37,021 nt of DNA from JAJFFW01 sp039197915 (GCA_039197915.1 JBCCTV010000003.1:1-37021); one strand, 5' to 3'. Counted from the first letter of the stretch, positions 17,422 through 27,061 are shown. Notes: a model not told the origin generated them from the letters alone. Made by a program: numbers and translations.

Positions 17422-18519
17422 CTACTCCGCCAAAACGCGTGTCGATTTTTTTCGGCGGCTCAAAAGGGTCGTTTTCAGATCAAGCGCCGGTTTTTCTATA
17501 TAGAACCACGACAAACCCGCTAGGATGAAAATAATTGGGGTGCTTATGACCATAAGCGTCCAAGGCCCCAGATTCCTTTCCATAAAATGGATGACCAGTT
17601 GCTGCACCGGATAGGCGTAAATATAAACGCCGTAAGAAAGGTCGCCAAACCTGTTCGCTTGCGGCGCAAGCGTCGGCAGCGCAAATGCTACGTATGCAAC
17701 AGCGAAACACATCGCTAAGCTGACGGGTAGGTTATACAGCGCAGTATCGTAGAAGATGACTGATAGAATAATAAGCGAAAAAAACGACAGTGGCGTCAAC
17801 CGGATTAGGTCGCGGTTCATATAAAGACTGGCGCCTGCAAGAAAAAATAGTCCGAGCTCAATCTGCCCCTTAAGGGCTGAGGCCCAGATAACGTCGCGCC
17901 AGATGACGCCCATCAGCGCTAAACCCACTGCTACTAAATTGAAGACGGTGCGATTCGTAAAAACACCCAACGCCCAAAGGCATGCAACGAGAACGTAGAA
18001 GCGCAACTCTGCCGGAAGCGTCCATAGTGACCCGTTGACCCAGATGAATACGTTGTCCGGGAACATACCAGGCAGAAGGAACTCGACTTCCCAAATCAAT
18101 GAATTTGTAAGTAAATATTTCCAGGTCAATGGGTTTTTAAAATACTCGCCTGTTGAAACTGTGGTAAACGCAGGACCAATCAGAAAGACGAGAAGAAAGA
18201 CGACTACAATGAGAGCGGGGTAGATCCGGGAAATCCGGGAGACGATATAATCGATAAGGTCGTTTCGGGTGACCATACTGCGCGTGACAAGAAAGCCGCT
18301 CAAGAAGAAGAAGACATAAACACAGAGCCCCGGAATTCCTCGATCAAACGGAGAATATGGACGGATGGACGAAGAGATTGGATCGTGGCTCGCCAAACCG
18401 TAGAGCAACGGCCAACAATGCCCAATAAAAACGCCAGAGGCCGCGAGCAAACGGATCAGATTTAGGTTATTGTCGCGACCAGCTGATACTTCAGCGACTG
18501 TGGGAAAGACTTTCGTCAC
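17422..18519 (-). CDS. Acyltransferase 3 family (OafA/YrhL-like) membrane O-acyltransferase
   Basis: A 365-residue polytopic membrane protein with GTG start. The N-terminal RDNNLNLIRLLAASGVFIGHCWPL carries the conserved His34; FFFLSGFLVTRSM (70-82) and SRISRIYPALI (94-104) are the hallmark segments of Acyl_transf_3, followed by about ten membrane spans and ending in a FYIEKPALDLK motif. These enzymes move acetyl or other acyl groups from the cytoplasm to surface sugars. It points toward the glycan cluster, ending 64 nt from the methyltransferase fusion, and probably decorates the same polymer. No SGNH domain is attached. Confidence 0.9.
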   Translation of the reverse strand: MTKVFPTVAEVSAGRDNNLNLIRLLAASGVFIGHCWPLLYGLASHDPISSSIRPYSPFDRGIPGLCVYVFFFLSGFLVTRSMVTRNDLIDYIVSRISRIYPALIVVVFLLVFLIGPAFTTVSTGEYFKNPLTWKYLLTNSLIWEVEFLLPGMFPDNVFIWVNGSLWTLPAELRFYVLVACLWALGVFTNRTVFNLVAVGLALMGVIWRDVIWASALKGQIELGLFFLAGASLYMNRDLIRLTPLSFFSLIILSVIFYDTALYNLPVSLAMCFAVAYVAFALPTLAPQANRFGDLSYGVYIYAYPVQQLVIHFMERNLGPWTLMVISTPIIFILAGLSWFYIEKPALDLKTTLLSRRKKSTRVLAE

Positions 18520-18920
18520 GATAATTTCTCAAGCGCACTAGTGATCGACCTTAATTGGGTGGTTGCATTAACGCAATCGGCAGCCATGTGCGCGAAGACT
18601 TAGTTTGAGGCGCTAGAGCCATTCGCGCCCGGTTGGAATCGCTCGACGGGCTCTATACGATTAGTTAGCCGCGCTTCGTTCACGGAGTTGACGGATGGAA
18701 ATCGCAAACCGGACACGCTCATTAGCGAAGCAGTCTCGAAAAAGCTCCGTATGCACTTTTAAAAATCAAGCTGCTTGTGACTTTTGCACAGGCGACGTCA
18801 GGCCTCGTTATTCGCGGAATAAAACTTTCTCTTGATGTTCCGCGCTGGGAAAAAATAAGTCGTGCGTTTGCACATGCCTGATTATTAGCACGCCCAAGAT
18901 AATGGCAACGGTTCAACGAA
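18520..18920. other. Intergenic region, no convincing gene
   Basis: About 400 bases between the acyltransferase start and the receptor's terminator. A 64-codon frame (18722-18916, -) has no recognisable features or ribosome binding site. It should contain the acyltransferase promoter, but no consensus was obvious by eye. Base composition is somewhat more AT-rich than the flanks. Confidence 0.5.
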
Positions 18921-18961
18921 TAAAAGCCCTGGCAAGAGACCTGATTGTTGGTCGCTTGCCA
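18921..18961 (-). terminator. Intrinsic terminator of the TonB-dependent receptor gene
   Basis: On the minus strand TGGCAAG-C-GACC pairs with GGTC-T-CTTGCCA (7 bp, one mismatch, 4 bp) around an 8-nt loop. GGGCTTTTA follows. The hairpin begins about 10 bases after the receptor stop codon, which makes this the best terminator in the window. Confidence 0.75.
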
Positions 18962-18970
18962 AGTTGCTGC

Positions 18971-21511
18971 TTAGAAAGTGACGCCGGCGGAGAAGCCGAG
19001 CGTGCGCGGCGTGCCAAACACATTGCTGACGAAAGCAAAACTGCTGAAGTCAATCGCATCAATGGTGTATTCGTCATCAAGCAGGTTTTGCGCCCAAAAA
19101 GCGATATTTGCGGTGTTACCGTTCGCCATTTCAATATTGAGCCCTGTCCGCAAGCTCAAAAGACTGCGATTGGTGAGCTCAACCTGGACAGGGTTCGGCA
19201 CAGAGACGTCCTGAGGCGTCACAAGCGTCGAGTCATTGTAGCTGTAGTTCACATTGCCGAAGAAACCGATCGTGTCCGTCACGGGGCGCGTGTAGTCAGC
19301 GCCAATACTGAAGCTGTTGCGCGGCGCGCCCGGCAATTGCTCACGGACGTTCTCAGCGCCGCTGACCGGATTAATCGGGTTGCCGGGATCGCCAGCCGTG
19401 AACGTATAGTTTGCGGAAAGGGTCAGCCCTTCGGCCGCAAGCCATAGCGCTTCAAGTTCGCCGCCCCATATCTCTGAATCGACATTCACAACGGCGCGTT
19501 GTGTCGTCACGATCGGGTTTGTTTGTACCGTCGCCTGTTCGTTGTCGAAATTGTAGTAGAAGCCGGCCGTGTTGACGCGCACCCGCCCATCAAAGAAGTC
19601 GCCCTTGACGCCCAGTTCGTAGGCGGTGATTTCTTCTTTATCGAAGACAAAGTCCGCCCCGAACGTTTCGCCAGGGAGGTTTGGCGCAACCGCCACCGAG
19701 TTGAAGCCACCGGCCCGGAACGATTCCTTGCGGCTCGCATAGACCAGCACTTCATCAGTTGCATTATATTCAATAATGACCGCCGGATCGATGCTGTCGA
19801 AGCTGTTATCGGCGATGTTCGGCGCAATTACTTCGCCGAGAAGATTAATCGTGTCGCCGAAGTAAGGCGAGACAACCTGCTGGACCGCATCTCGTTCTTC
19901 GGTGGAGAAGCGCAAGCCCCCGGTCAGTCGCAACCGATCGGTAATGTTCCAGGTCAAGCGGCTGTAGGCGGCAAAGGCGCTGGTGTCGAGGGCGAATTCT
20001 GCGCCGGCAGAGTTCACTGCACTGCCGAAGATGTCGCCGAGGATCGCCGCCTGTTCTTCCGCGCCGGCCATATTGCCGGCAAGAAATTCCTGGAACCCGA
20101 CGCCGAACGGCTCAAGCCCAGCCAATAAAAAGAGCACGTCTTGCGTATCGCGCGGATTCTGAACCAGGCTTGTGCGTGTGTTGGCCGTGTCCTCGTTAAA
20201 GTAATAAAGGCCGACAACGTAGTCGATCCTCGAATCCCAGAAGGAACCGGTCGCGGTCAGCTCGACGCTGAACTGCTCATGGTCGTCGAGAGTCGGCTGA
20301 CCTTCCGTGACAGATGCAAATATCGAATCAACATCCGTACGCGGCAAAAGGTCCGCATAGTCCGGACGAACATCGATGCCGCCGACCCCAAGAATAAAAG
20401 GCGCCGTTGCGAGATAGCTGTTAAGCGAGAAGACGCCGTTCGACGGATCGTTGTCGAGATCCGCCGCGAGAATAGCATTCAACCCATCCGGGCTCGCATC
20501 CGGAATAAGCGTGACGAAGCGGTTTGACTCCGACCGACGCCATCCGGCCGTGAGTTTGATGTTGTCATCATCCGACCAGTCATATGACGCGGCAAGCACC
20601 GACCCCCAAGTATCGAGCGTCGACGGCGCATTTTCAAACACGGTCGTCACTTCGTCCTGGCGGCCGTCAAAGGCGTTGATGGCCGATGCGAAAAGCGATG
20701 TCGGCGTCGCCGTGTCAGCGACCGCCTGGTAGAAAACCGTTTGATTTTTCGCACGGGTGTAGTCAGCGGCGATGTCGACCGCCATGCCTTCCCAGAGATC
20801 AAAAGCGATCGCCGCGCGCCCGCCCCAGCGTTGGAAGCCGCCAAAATCCGTTCCGGCCCCATTGTTTTCGACCCACCCATCCTGGCGCGAATACAACGTC
20901 GACAGCCTAAGGCCCGCATCATCTGCAAGCGGAATGTTGACCGCGCCTCGCGCACGCACCGTATTGAACGATCCGTAGTCGACCGACAGATTGCCCGAAT
21001 ACGCATCGCCATTCGGCCGGGCGGAAATCAAATTGATCGCGCCTGCAACCGAGTTCCGTCCATATAGCGTACCCTGCGGCCCTTTCAGGACTTCGATCCG
21101 CTCAAGATCCGGCGAATCAAACGTCAACCCTTGAGTTTTCCCGAGATAAATTCCGTCTACGTAAATCGCGACGCGAGCATCCTGACCTAGTTGCGGGTCG
21201 AACGTGCCGATACCACGAATGAAGAGGCGTTGGCCGTTTACATCGGCGGCGCTCGGCGTTGAGTAAAGCGATGGGACGAACTCGGCAATGTTCTCGATAC
21301 CGACGATACGCTTCGTTTCCAGCGCCGCAGCCGGAAACGCTGTGATGCTGGCTGGAACGTCCTGGAGGTTTTCCGCCGTCTTTTCTGCGGTGACCACAAT
21401 CGTATCGAGAGCCCGACGCTCGGCTTCCTGGGCGGCGGCTCCCGTCGCAATCAAGACCGCATGAGCGGACGCCGCAAAAAATAGCGCGCCTTTTTGGTTA
21501 ATTCCCCGCAT
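18971..21511 (-). CDS. TonB-dependent outer-membrane receptor
   Basis: A complete 846-residue receptor. A signal peptide (1-27, cleavage after GAAA) is followed by a TonB box, DTIVVTAEK (36-44). The plug domain (about 45-165) contains VAIYVDGIYLGKTQG and RIEVLKGPQGTLYGRNSVAGAINLI. The remaining residues are an alternating beta-barrel ending in the terminal aromatic, GFSAGVTF. GGAG precedes the ATG. The sequence resembles the large group of uncharacterised sphingomonad/alphaproteobacterial receptors taking up complex organic substrates rather than classic siderophore receptors, but the substrate cannot be read from the sequence. It is monocistronic, with its own terminator. The neighbouring oxidoreductases at 22762-25856 hint at uptake of an alcohol or aromatic compound; this is inference. 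Confidence 0.93.
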   Translation of the reverse strand: MRGINQKGALFFAASAHAVLIATGAAAQEAERRALDTIVVTAEKTAENLQDVPASITAFPAAALETKRIVGIENIAEFVPSLYSTPSAADVNGQRLFIRGIGTFDPQLGQDARVAIYVDGIYLGKTQGLTFDSPDLERIEVLKGPQGTLYGRNSVAGAINLISARPNGDAYSGNLSVDYGSFNTVRARGAVNIPLADDAGLRLSTLYSRQDGWVENNGAGTDFGGFQRWGGRAAIAFDLWEGMAVDIAADYTRAKNQTVFYQAVADTATPTSLFASAINAFDGRQDEVTTVFENAPSTLDTWGSVLAASYDWSDDDNIKLTAGWRRSESNRFVTLIPDASPDGLNAILAADLDNDPSNGVFSLNSYLATAPFILGVGGIDVRPDYADLLPRTDVDSIFASVTEGQPTLDDHEQFSVELTATGSFWDSRIDYVVGLYYFNEDTANTRTSLVQNPRDTQDVLFLLAGLEPFGVGFQEFLAGNMAGAEEQAAILGDIFGSAVNSAGAEFALDTSAFAAYSRLTWNITDRLRLTGGLRFSTEERDAVQQVVSPYFGDTINLLGEVIAPNIADNSFDSIDPAVIIEYNATDEVLVYASRKESFRAGGFNSVAVAPNLPGETFGADFVFDKEEITAYELGVKGDFFDGRVRVNTAGFYYNFDNEQATVQTNPIVTTQRAVVNVDSEIWGGELEALWLAAEGLTLSANYTFTAGDPGNPINPVSGAENVREQLPGAPRNSFSIGADYTRPVTDTIGFFGNVNYSYNDSTLVTPQDVSVPNPVQVELTNRSLLSLRTGLNIEMANGNTANIAFWAQNLLDDEYTIDAIDFSSFAFVSNVFGTPRTLGFSAGVTF

Positions 21512-21878
21512 CGCGTTTCTCCCTGTTTACGTTTTGTCGCCAGAGTCCCACATCGCTTGGGCTGAGGCTATTGCGCGCTTGCAACACTGGAGATTAATGA
21601 GCGACGAACTTTCTTAATTCCTTATTAACCCTGTGACGTGGGCAACTTGTTGCGCTGCGGCAAAACACACGCAAGCAGGCTCCCACAGGACTTACGCCGA
21701 ACGCGTGTCCACCGAATGACTAGCGCTAGCTTTAGAACGGTCGGCCAATGGTTGATCATCTGCGCCAACAACGCGTTTTTGGCTTTGCGAAAAATCGCAC
21801 GGCTCAAGCGCGTTAGTCGAAACTCTCAAACTATAAAGTGTACTGAGAATATCTCACCGGCGCCCTTCAATCGTAGCG
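21512..21878. other. Intergenic/promoter region of the TonB-dependent receptor
   Basis: No credible gene. The small frames here lack ribosome binding sites and conserved features. The palindrome TTAAT-TCCTT-ATTAA at 21614-21628, about 100 bases upstream of the receptor start, could be a regulator site. A second small inverted repeat, TGAGA-ATA-TCTCA, is at 21844-21856. Confidence 0.45.
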
Positions 21879-22571
21879 TCAGAGACCAGCGATAAGCCGC
21901 TCGGCGGACTTCGGGTCTCGGGAGAAGCGTTTGTCGTGCAAGACAAAAGCGCCTCCGGAGTTGAGTGATATTCGGTCTAACGCTTGGTCGACGCCAACGC
22001 GCCCGACTTCCTTATCAAAAACGCCGACGCGATCGCGATGGGCGCGGTAGGGCCCGCGCCACAAAACATTTTGATTGCGCGGATGTTTGTCGGCCCAACG
22101 CGCCAACGGCCCGGAGCGGGCACTCGCAAGCCAGTCTTGAAAAAACTGAACGGCAAAGGGCCCATTTCTGATCAGAATGAACCCGGCGTTTGGCGGCCGA
22201 AGCGATCGGCAGGCAATCGCCCCGCGCACATTTAATGGCCAGTGAAGCCCAAACCGACGGGTCGTATCCGGACAAAAAATGATGTCGCGTTTGTCGTATC
22301 CAGAAAACAGGCTCTCAATCGACCGGTCTTGGTCCACAACAATCGTATCGGCGTCAGTGAGGAGGAGAGTATCGACGCGTGCGTCATTTAAATGGCGTTG
22401 AATGAGGGCAATCTTTGACCAGTTCACATGCATGTCCGACAACAGGCGTTTGGCTTCAGGCTCAAACTCATAGGCATGCTGAGCGCAATACCGCCGCCAC
22501 ACCGCCTTGGTGTGGACGGCGTATGTTTCGATTTCTGGCGTTGCAAGCATCACCACACGCACATTGGCCAT
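21879..22571 (-). CDS. GT34-like (GMA12/MNN10) glycosyltransferase
   Basis: A 230-residue GT-A-type protein with no signal or membrane segment. VVMLATPEI opens the fold, WSKIALIQRHL (51-61) precedes the strand LLLTDADTIV (69-78), whose D73-A-D75 is the metal-binding DxD, and PPNAGFILIRN (126-136) is the acceptor-side NAG motif. DQALDRISLNSGG and the late HDKRFSRDP with a candidate metal-ligand His complete the pattern seen in the galactosyl transferase GMA12/MNN10 family. The length is near the minimum for the fold. It stands alone, divergent from the aldehyde dehydrogenase gene, so its link to the main glycan cluster is only proximity. Confidence 0.68.
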   Translation of the reverse strand: MANVRVVMLATPEIETYAVHTKAVWRRYCAQHAYEFEPEAKRLLSDMHVNWSKIALIQRHLNDARVDTLLLTDADTIVVDQDRSIESLFSGYDKRDIIFCPDTTRRFGLHWPLNVRGAIACRSLRPPNAGFILIRNGPFAVQFFQDWLASARSGPLARWADKHPRNQNVLWRGPYRAHRDRVGVFDKEVGRVGVDQALDRISLNSGGAFVLHDKRFSRDPKSAERLIAGL

Positions 22572-22761
22572 GGTCGCGTCCTCAACCGTTGAAAGCCGGC
22601 CGATCCTTTATGCCGTCGCCAGAGGCAGACCTCAAACTAACCGCTACGGGCCGGATTTTCGCGCACGCGAAGAGTTACCCCGTGCTGCCGCGCCATCTGG
22701 ACAGCCCGTGGCCCCCTGAGACAAACTCTCCACAACCATAAAGATCAAAGGGAGATAGCGC

Positions 22762-24225
22762 ATGGCCCCGTACTCAAGCCGCCCCATACCAGAGAGCACA
22801 GGAGCGTCCGAGAGCAATAAAAAAGTGGATGCGCTGCACGGGCTGTTTCAACGCCAGCGCCAGGCCTACCAGTCCGAGCCCTACCCGACCTATGAACAAC
22901 GCACCGCCTGGCTCAACGCGCTGGAGGCCATGCTTGACCGCAATGAGGACCGATTAATTGCGGCGGTTACAGAAGATTTCGGGGCGCGCGGTACTGTCGA
23001 GAACCTTGTCGCTGAGATTGTCATGCCGATCGGCGCGGCGAAGTCAGCCCGCAAAAGCCTGCGACGGTGGATGAAACCAAAGTCCGTTTCGACGCCGCTC
23101 TATTTGCTGCCCGGAAAAAGCCGGCTCGAACCTCAACCGCTTGGTGTCGTCGGGATCATTTCGCCTTGGAACTATCCTGTGCAACTGGCTTTGGTTCCAG
23201 CAGCAGCCGCGCTCGCGGCCGGTAACCGTGTCCTTATAAAGCCAAGCGAACTCTCCCCCCATACCAGCGCGGTTATGCGCGAGATTGTCGCCGACGCTTT
23301 CGACGAAACAGTTATGTCGGTCGCAACGGGCGGCGTCGAGCTTGGCCAAGCATTCTCGACACTGCCGTTCGACCATTTGCTTTTCACGGGATCAACGGCG
23401 GTTGGCCAAAAGGTCTATGAGGCGGCTGCGAAAAACCTAACGCCGGTGACGCTCGAGCTTGGTGGGAAATCGCCCGCGATAATCGACAAAAGCGCGGATC
23501 TCGCCCGCGCTGCCAAATCAATCGCCTATGGCAACGGTTTTAACGCCGGCCAGACCTGCATCGCGCCCGATTATGTTCTAACGCCCGAACCGCTCCTTCG
23601 TCAGACGGCGGCGGCGATCGCCGATGCGGCCCGGGCGCTTTATCCGGAAATAGATAAGACCCCTGACTATACCGCGATCATTTCTGACCGTCATTTCGCG
23701 CGGTTGAAGTCGATGGTCGAGGAAGCAAAAGCGTCCGGAGCCGAAGTCATTGAAGTCGGATCCGCAAACGCGCTGCACCCCCAGCGCAAACTCCCCTTCA
23801 CCATTGTCGTCGACCCGAAACCAGACCTCGGCTTAATGCAGGAAGAGATCTTTGGCCCGATCCTTCCCATACTGCCGATCCCCTCCCTCGACGCCGCCAT
23901 CTCCCATGTGAACAAGGGCGAGCGGCCGCTAGCCTTTTATTGGTTCGGTGAGGACAGCAAAAAACGCGACTTTGTCCTCAAACAAACAACCGCTGGCGGC
24001 GTCACCATTAACGACACGCTCGTACACTACTCACAGGAACGCTTGCCCTTCGGCGGGGTCGGCAAAAGTGGGATCGGGGCTTACCACGGCGACGCTGGTT
24101 TTGAGACATTTTCCCATATGAAACCGGTCTTTCAACAAAGCCGATTTGCAAGCTCAGGCGGTCTTTTTCCCCCGTATACGGATAAAACAACTAAGCTCAT
24201 TAGCATTCTGCGAAAGATCATCTGA
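22762..24225 (+). CDS. Coniferyl-aldehyde-dehydrogenase-like NAD(P)-dependent aldehyde dehydrogenase
   Basis: A 487-residue class 3-type aldehyde dehydrogenase. Catalytic and cofactor residues are in place: N137 in SPWNYPVQLA, GSTAVG (210-215), E232 in LELGGKSPA and the nucleophile C266 in NAGQTCIAPDYVL. The GQTCIAPDY variant and compact length are typical of the coniferyl aldehyde dehydrogenase (CalB) group and of long-chain fatty aldehyde dehydrogenases, so the substrate could be aromatic or aliphatic. The ATG follows AAAGGGAG. Its stop codon overlaps the GMC oxidoreductase start by one base (TGATG), indicating translational coupling and a two-step alcohol to aldehyde to acid route. No substrate-specific regulator is adjacent. 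Confidence 0.88.
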   Translation: MAPYSSRPIPESTGASESNKKVDALHGLFQRQRQAYQSEPYPTYEQRTAWLNALEAMLDRNEDRLIAAVTEDFGARGTVENLVAEIVMPIGAAKSARKSLRRWMKPKSVSTPLYLLPGKSRLEPQPLGVVGIISPWNYPVQLALVPAAAALAAGNRVLIKPSELSPHTSAVMREIVADAFDETVMSVATGGVELGQAFSTLPFDHLLFTGSTAVGQKVYEAAAKNLTPVTLELGGKSPAIIDKSADLARAAKSIAYGNGFNAGQTCIAPDYVLTPEPLLRQTAAAIADAARALYPEIDKTPDYTAIISDRHFARLKSMVEEAKASGAEVIEVGSANALHPQRKLPFTIVVDPKPDLGLMQEEIFGPILPILPIPSLDAAISHVNKGERPLAFYWFGEDSKKRDFVLKQTTAGGVTINDTLVHYSQERLPFGGVGKSGIGAYHGDAGFETFSHMKPVFQQSRFASSGGLFPPYTDKTTKLISILRKII

Positions 24226-25856
24226 TGACGAGCGAGACCTGGGCGCCGATCGGCGACTATGACTACGTGATTGTCGGCGCGGGCTCCGCCGGGTGCGTTC
24301 TCGCGAATCGGTTGAGCGAAGACCCGAGCGTCCGCGTGTGCCTCCTTGAGGCCGGCGGTAAAGATACCGATCCGCGCATCCATGCGCCGCTCGGCTTCGC
24401 CTTCATGAACCCAAAGGCCCGTGAAAACTGGGCGTTTGAAACGGCGCCGCAAAAGGGCCTCAACGGTCGCCGCGGCTTTCAACCTCGGGGTCGCGTCCTC
24501 GGCGGGTCAAGCTCACTGAACGCCATGATCTACATCCGCGGCTCACGCGCAGATTATGACGGCTGGGCGGCGTTGGGCGCAGACGGTTGGTCCTATGATG
24601 AGGTCCTCCCTTTTTTCAAGGATGTTCAGAACCAAGAGCGTGGCGGCGACGAGTTCCATGGCGTTGGCGGCCCCTTAAACGTCGCAGACCTGCGCTACAA
24701 AAATCCACTATGCGAAAGCTTTTTGGAGGCCGCAGGCGAGATCCAGCTGCCTAAGAACGATGACTTCAATGGCGCGCGCCAGGATGGCGTCGGATTTTAC
24801 CAAGTCACCCAGAAAGATGGAAAACGCTGTTCGTCCGCACGCGCCTTTCTCGACCCTGCAAAGGAGCGGGACAACCTAACGATTGTGACAAACGCCCATG
24901 CGGCGCGCGTCCGTTTTGAGGGGCGCCGCGCCGTTGGCGTTGAATTTTTCCAAGGAAATGAAAAACGTTTCGTCAATGCCCGTATAGAAACGATTCTTTC
25001 GGCCGGCGCGTTCCAATCGCCGCAGCTTCTACTGTTGTCTGGTATTGGGCCAGCGGAGCACCTGTCGAGCAACGGCATCGACGTAGTCGTCGATAACGCC
25101 CAAGTCGGTCAAAACCTGCAAGACCACGCGGACTATTGCGTTTTGCATAAATCCGCATCACCCGACGCCATCGGCCTTACGCCGCGTTTTGTCGGCAAAA
25201 TTCTTCCCGCGATTTTTCAATACGCGCGAAAAGGAGAGGGCCTCGTCACCTCGAACCTCGCCGAAGCCGGCGGTTTCCTAAAAACTGACCCGAGCCTCGA
25301 CGAACCGGACGTGCAGCTTCATTTCGTGCCGGGCCTCGTCGATGACCATGGGCGCACAAAACACCTGTTTGCCGGCGTCTCCTGCCATGTCTGCGTGCTT
25401 CGTCCGAAATCGCGCGGAGAAGTCATGCTAACGAACGCCGACCCTAAAGCCGCCCCCCTGATTGATCCGAAATTTTTCAGCGACACCGATGATTTAAATC
25501 GCACCGTCAAAGGCGCCCGGATCATCCAACGAATTTTCAATGCGCCCGCCTTTAAAGCAATCATTGGTGAGCGGATGTATCTAAAGAGCGATGATGACGA
25601 AGCCCTGATTGCGGATATCAGAAATCGCTCGGACACAATCTACCACCCGGTTGGGACATGCCGGATGGGCAGCGACGCTGAAGCGGTTGTGGACCCGCAG
25701 CTTCGCGTGAAAGGCGTTGAGGGCTTGCGGGTCGTCGACGCCTCGATCATGCCGCGCCTGATTTCAGGCAATACCAACGCCCCCTCGATCATGATCGGCG
25801 CGCGCGGCGCTGACTTCATAAAATCGGCGTCGCGTCGGGTGCCGCAAGCAGCCTAA
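24225..25856 (+). CDS. GMC family FAD-dependent alcohol/choline-type dehydrogenase
   Basis: A 543-residue flavoprotein. The N-terminal FAD loop is YVIVGAGSAGCVLANRL (G18, G20, G23), ending in E42 of LLEAGG. The GMC signature GRVLGGSSSLNAMIYIRG lies near residue 88, and the second signature, SAGAFQSPQLLLLSGIGP, near 260. The C-terminal catalytic pair is H474 in YHPVGTCRMG and N518 in GNTNAP. It is close in layout to choline dehydrogenase (BetA) and AlkJ-type alcohol dehydrogenases, which oxidise primary alcohols and pass electrons to the respiratory chain. Coupling to the aldehyde dehydrogenase suggests it makes the aldehyde which that enzyme consumes. A betaine pathway is possible, but the partner is not a typical BetB. 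Confidence 0.92.
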   Translation: MTSETWAPIGDYDYVIVGAGSAGCVLANRLSEDPSVRVCLLEAGGKDTDPRIHAPLGFAFMNPKARENWAFETAPQKGLNGRRGFQPRGRVLGGSSSLNAMIYIRGSRADYDGWAALGADGWSYDEVLPFFKDVQNQERGGDEFHGVGGPLNVADLRYKNPLCESFLEAAGEIQLPKNDDFNGARQDGVGFYQVTQKDGKRCSSARAFLDPAKERDNLTIVTNAHAARVRFEGRRAVGVEFFQGNEKRFVNARIETILSAGAFQSPQLLLLSGIGPAEHLSSNGIDVVVDNAQVGQNLQDHADYCVLHKSASPDAIGLTPRFVGKILPAIFQYARKGEGLVTSNLAEAGGFLKTDPSLDEPDVQLHFVPGLVDDHGRTKHLFAGVSCHVCVLRPKSRGEVMLTNADPKAAPLIDPKFFSDTDDLNRTVKGARIIQRIFNAPAFKAIIGERMYLKSDDDEALIADIRNRSDTIYHPVGTCRMGSDAEAVVDPQLRVKGVEGLRVVDASIMPRLISGNTNAPSIMIGARGADFIKSASRRVPQAA

Positions 25857-25952
25857 ACGCGCCTGACATTCACGCCGGCCTTCAATGCGTTGTCGCAAAG
25901 CAGCGGCGCCTGTTACACTCACGCGCGAGCGCTAACAGTATAAAGGGAGACC

Positions 25953-26981
25953 ATGGGCGGCAGAGTGATTGTCACCGGCGGAGCGGGCTATATCGGGGCC
26001 CATGTTTCGGTTGCGCTACTAAACGCTGGCCACGAAATCCTCGTTATTGATAATTACGCAAATTCGTCGCCCGTTGCCCTTGATCGTATTGAAGAGATCA
26101 CTGGACGGACAATCGCCCGTTTGGAAGCCAATCTTGCCGATGCTGAAGACCGTGCGCGCATTGTTTCAGCCGTGCGCGACTTCAATGCTGACAGCGCGAT
26201 CCACCTAGCAGGCCTGAAGGCCGTCGGCGAATCTGTCGCCGAGCCCATGCGCTATTATCAGATCAATATTGACGCCACATTTACCTTGCTCGAAGCGATG
26301 GCGGCCGCCGACGCAAAGCGACTGGTTTTTTCCTCATCAGCGACAGTTTACGGGGACATCAACAAGAGCCCGATTGATGAAAGCGGCGGCTTACGCCCCA
26401 CGAACCCCTATGGCCGAACAAAGCTCTTTATCGAGACAATTTTAACGGATCACGCGGCCGCTGATCCCGACTTTCAAGTCGCTAACCTGCGCTACTTCAA
26501 TCCGGTGGGGGCGCACCCGTCCGGGCGAATCGGCGAAGATCCCAATGGTCCGCCCAACAACCTTTTCCCTTACATCGCGCAGGTCGCCGTGGGACGCAGG
26601 GAGAAGCTCAACGTTTTTGGCAATGATTATCCGACGACAGACGGCACCGGCGTGCGCGACTATATTCATGTTGTGGACCTCGCCGATGGCCATGTGCGCG
26701 CCCTTGATCATTTGAACTCTGCGCCTGGAGTTGTGACGCTGAACCTTGGAACCGGCGAAGGCTACTCGGTTCTGGAGGCGGTGGCCGCATTTAAACGGGC
26801 GTCAAACCGGGAGATACCGTTTGAGTTTGCGCCGCGGCGCGACGGCGATGTCGCAACGATGTTTGCAAACCCCAAAGCAGCGGCCCAAACGCTTGGTTGG
26901 AAAACCACCCGGTCCCTCGATCAGATGTGTGCTGACCATTGGAACTGGCAACAGCAAAACCCAAACGGCTACGGCGACTAA
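25953..26981 (+). CDS. galE: UDP-glucose 4-epimerase
   Basis: A 342-residue extended SDR. VTGGAGYIGAH (7-17) is the NAD loop, SSSATVYG (127-134) supplies the catalytic Ser/Thr, and Y153-G-R-T-K157 is the catalytic pair. LRYFNPVGAHPSGRIGEDPNG, LFPYIAQVAVGRR, DGTGVRDYIHVVDLADGH and NLGTGEGYSVLE are classical GalE blocks. It interconverts UDP-glucose and UDP-galactose in the cytoplasm and could feed the glycosyltransferases here. AAGGGAG precedes the ATG. It is monocistronic, converging on the TolC-type gene 80 bases away. Confidence 0.95.
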   Translation: MGGRVIVTGGAGYIGAHVSVALLNAGHEILVIDNYANSSPVALDRIEEITGRTIARLEANLADAEDRARIVSAVRDFNADSAIHLAGLKAVGESVAEPMRYYQINIDATFTLLEAMAAADAKRLVFSSSATVYGDINKSPIDESGGLRPTNPYGRTKLFIETILTDHAAADPDFQVANLRYFNPVGAHPSGRIGEDPNGPPNNLFPYIAQVAVGRREKLNVFGNDYPTTDGTGVRDYIHVVDLADGHVRALDHLNSAPGVVTLNLGTGEGYSVLEAVAAFKRASNREIPFEFAPRRDGDVATMFANPKAAAQTLGWKTTRSLDQMCADHWNWQQQNPNGYGD

Positions 26982-27061
26982 AGCCCGCTCGCATGGCGCT
27001 GTAAGAGCAATAATCCGACCACTAAATAACAAAGGCGTTCACTCGAACCCGACCCCCGCGC

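Noticed and set aside
18902..19447. 181-codon plus-strand frame
   Set aside because: Antisense to the 3' end of the TonB-dependent receptor and its terminator; composition is that of a shadow frame.
19499..20128. 209-codon plus-strand frame inside the receptor gene
   Set aside because: Long only because the opposite strand is coding; the receptor frame is complete and well conserved.
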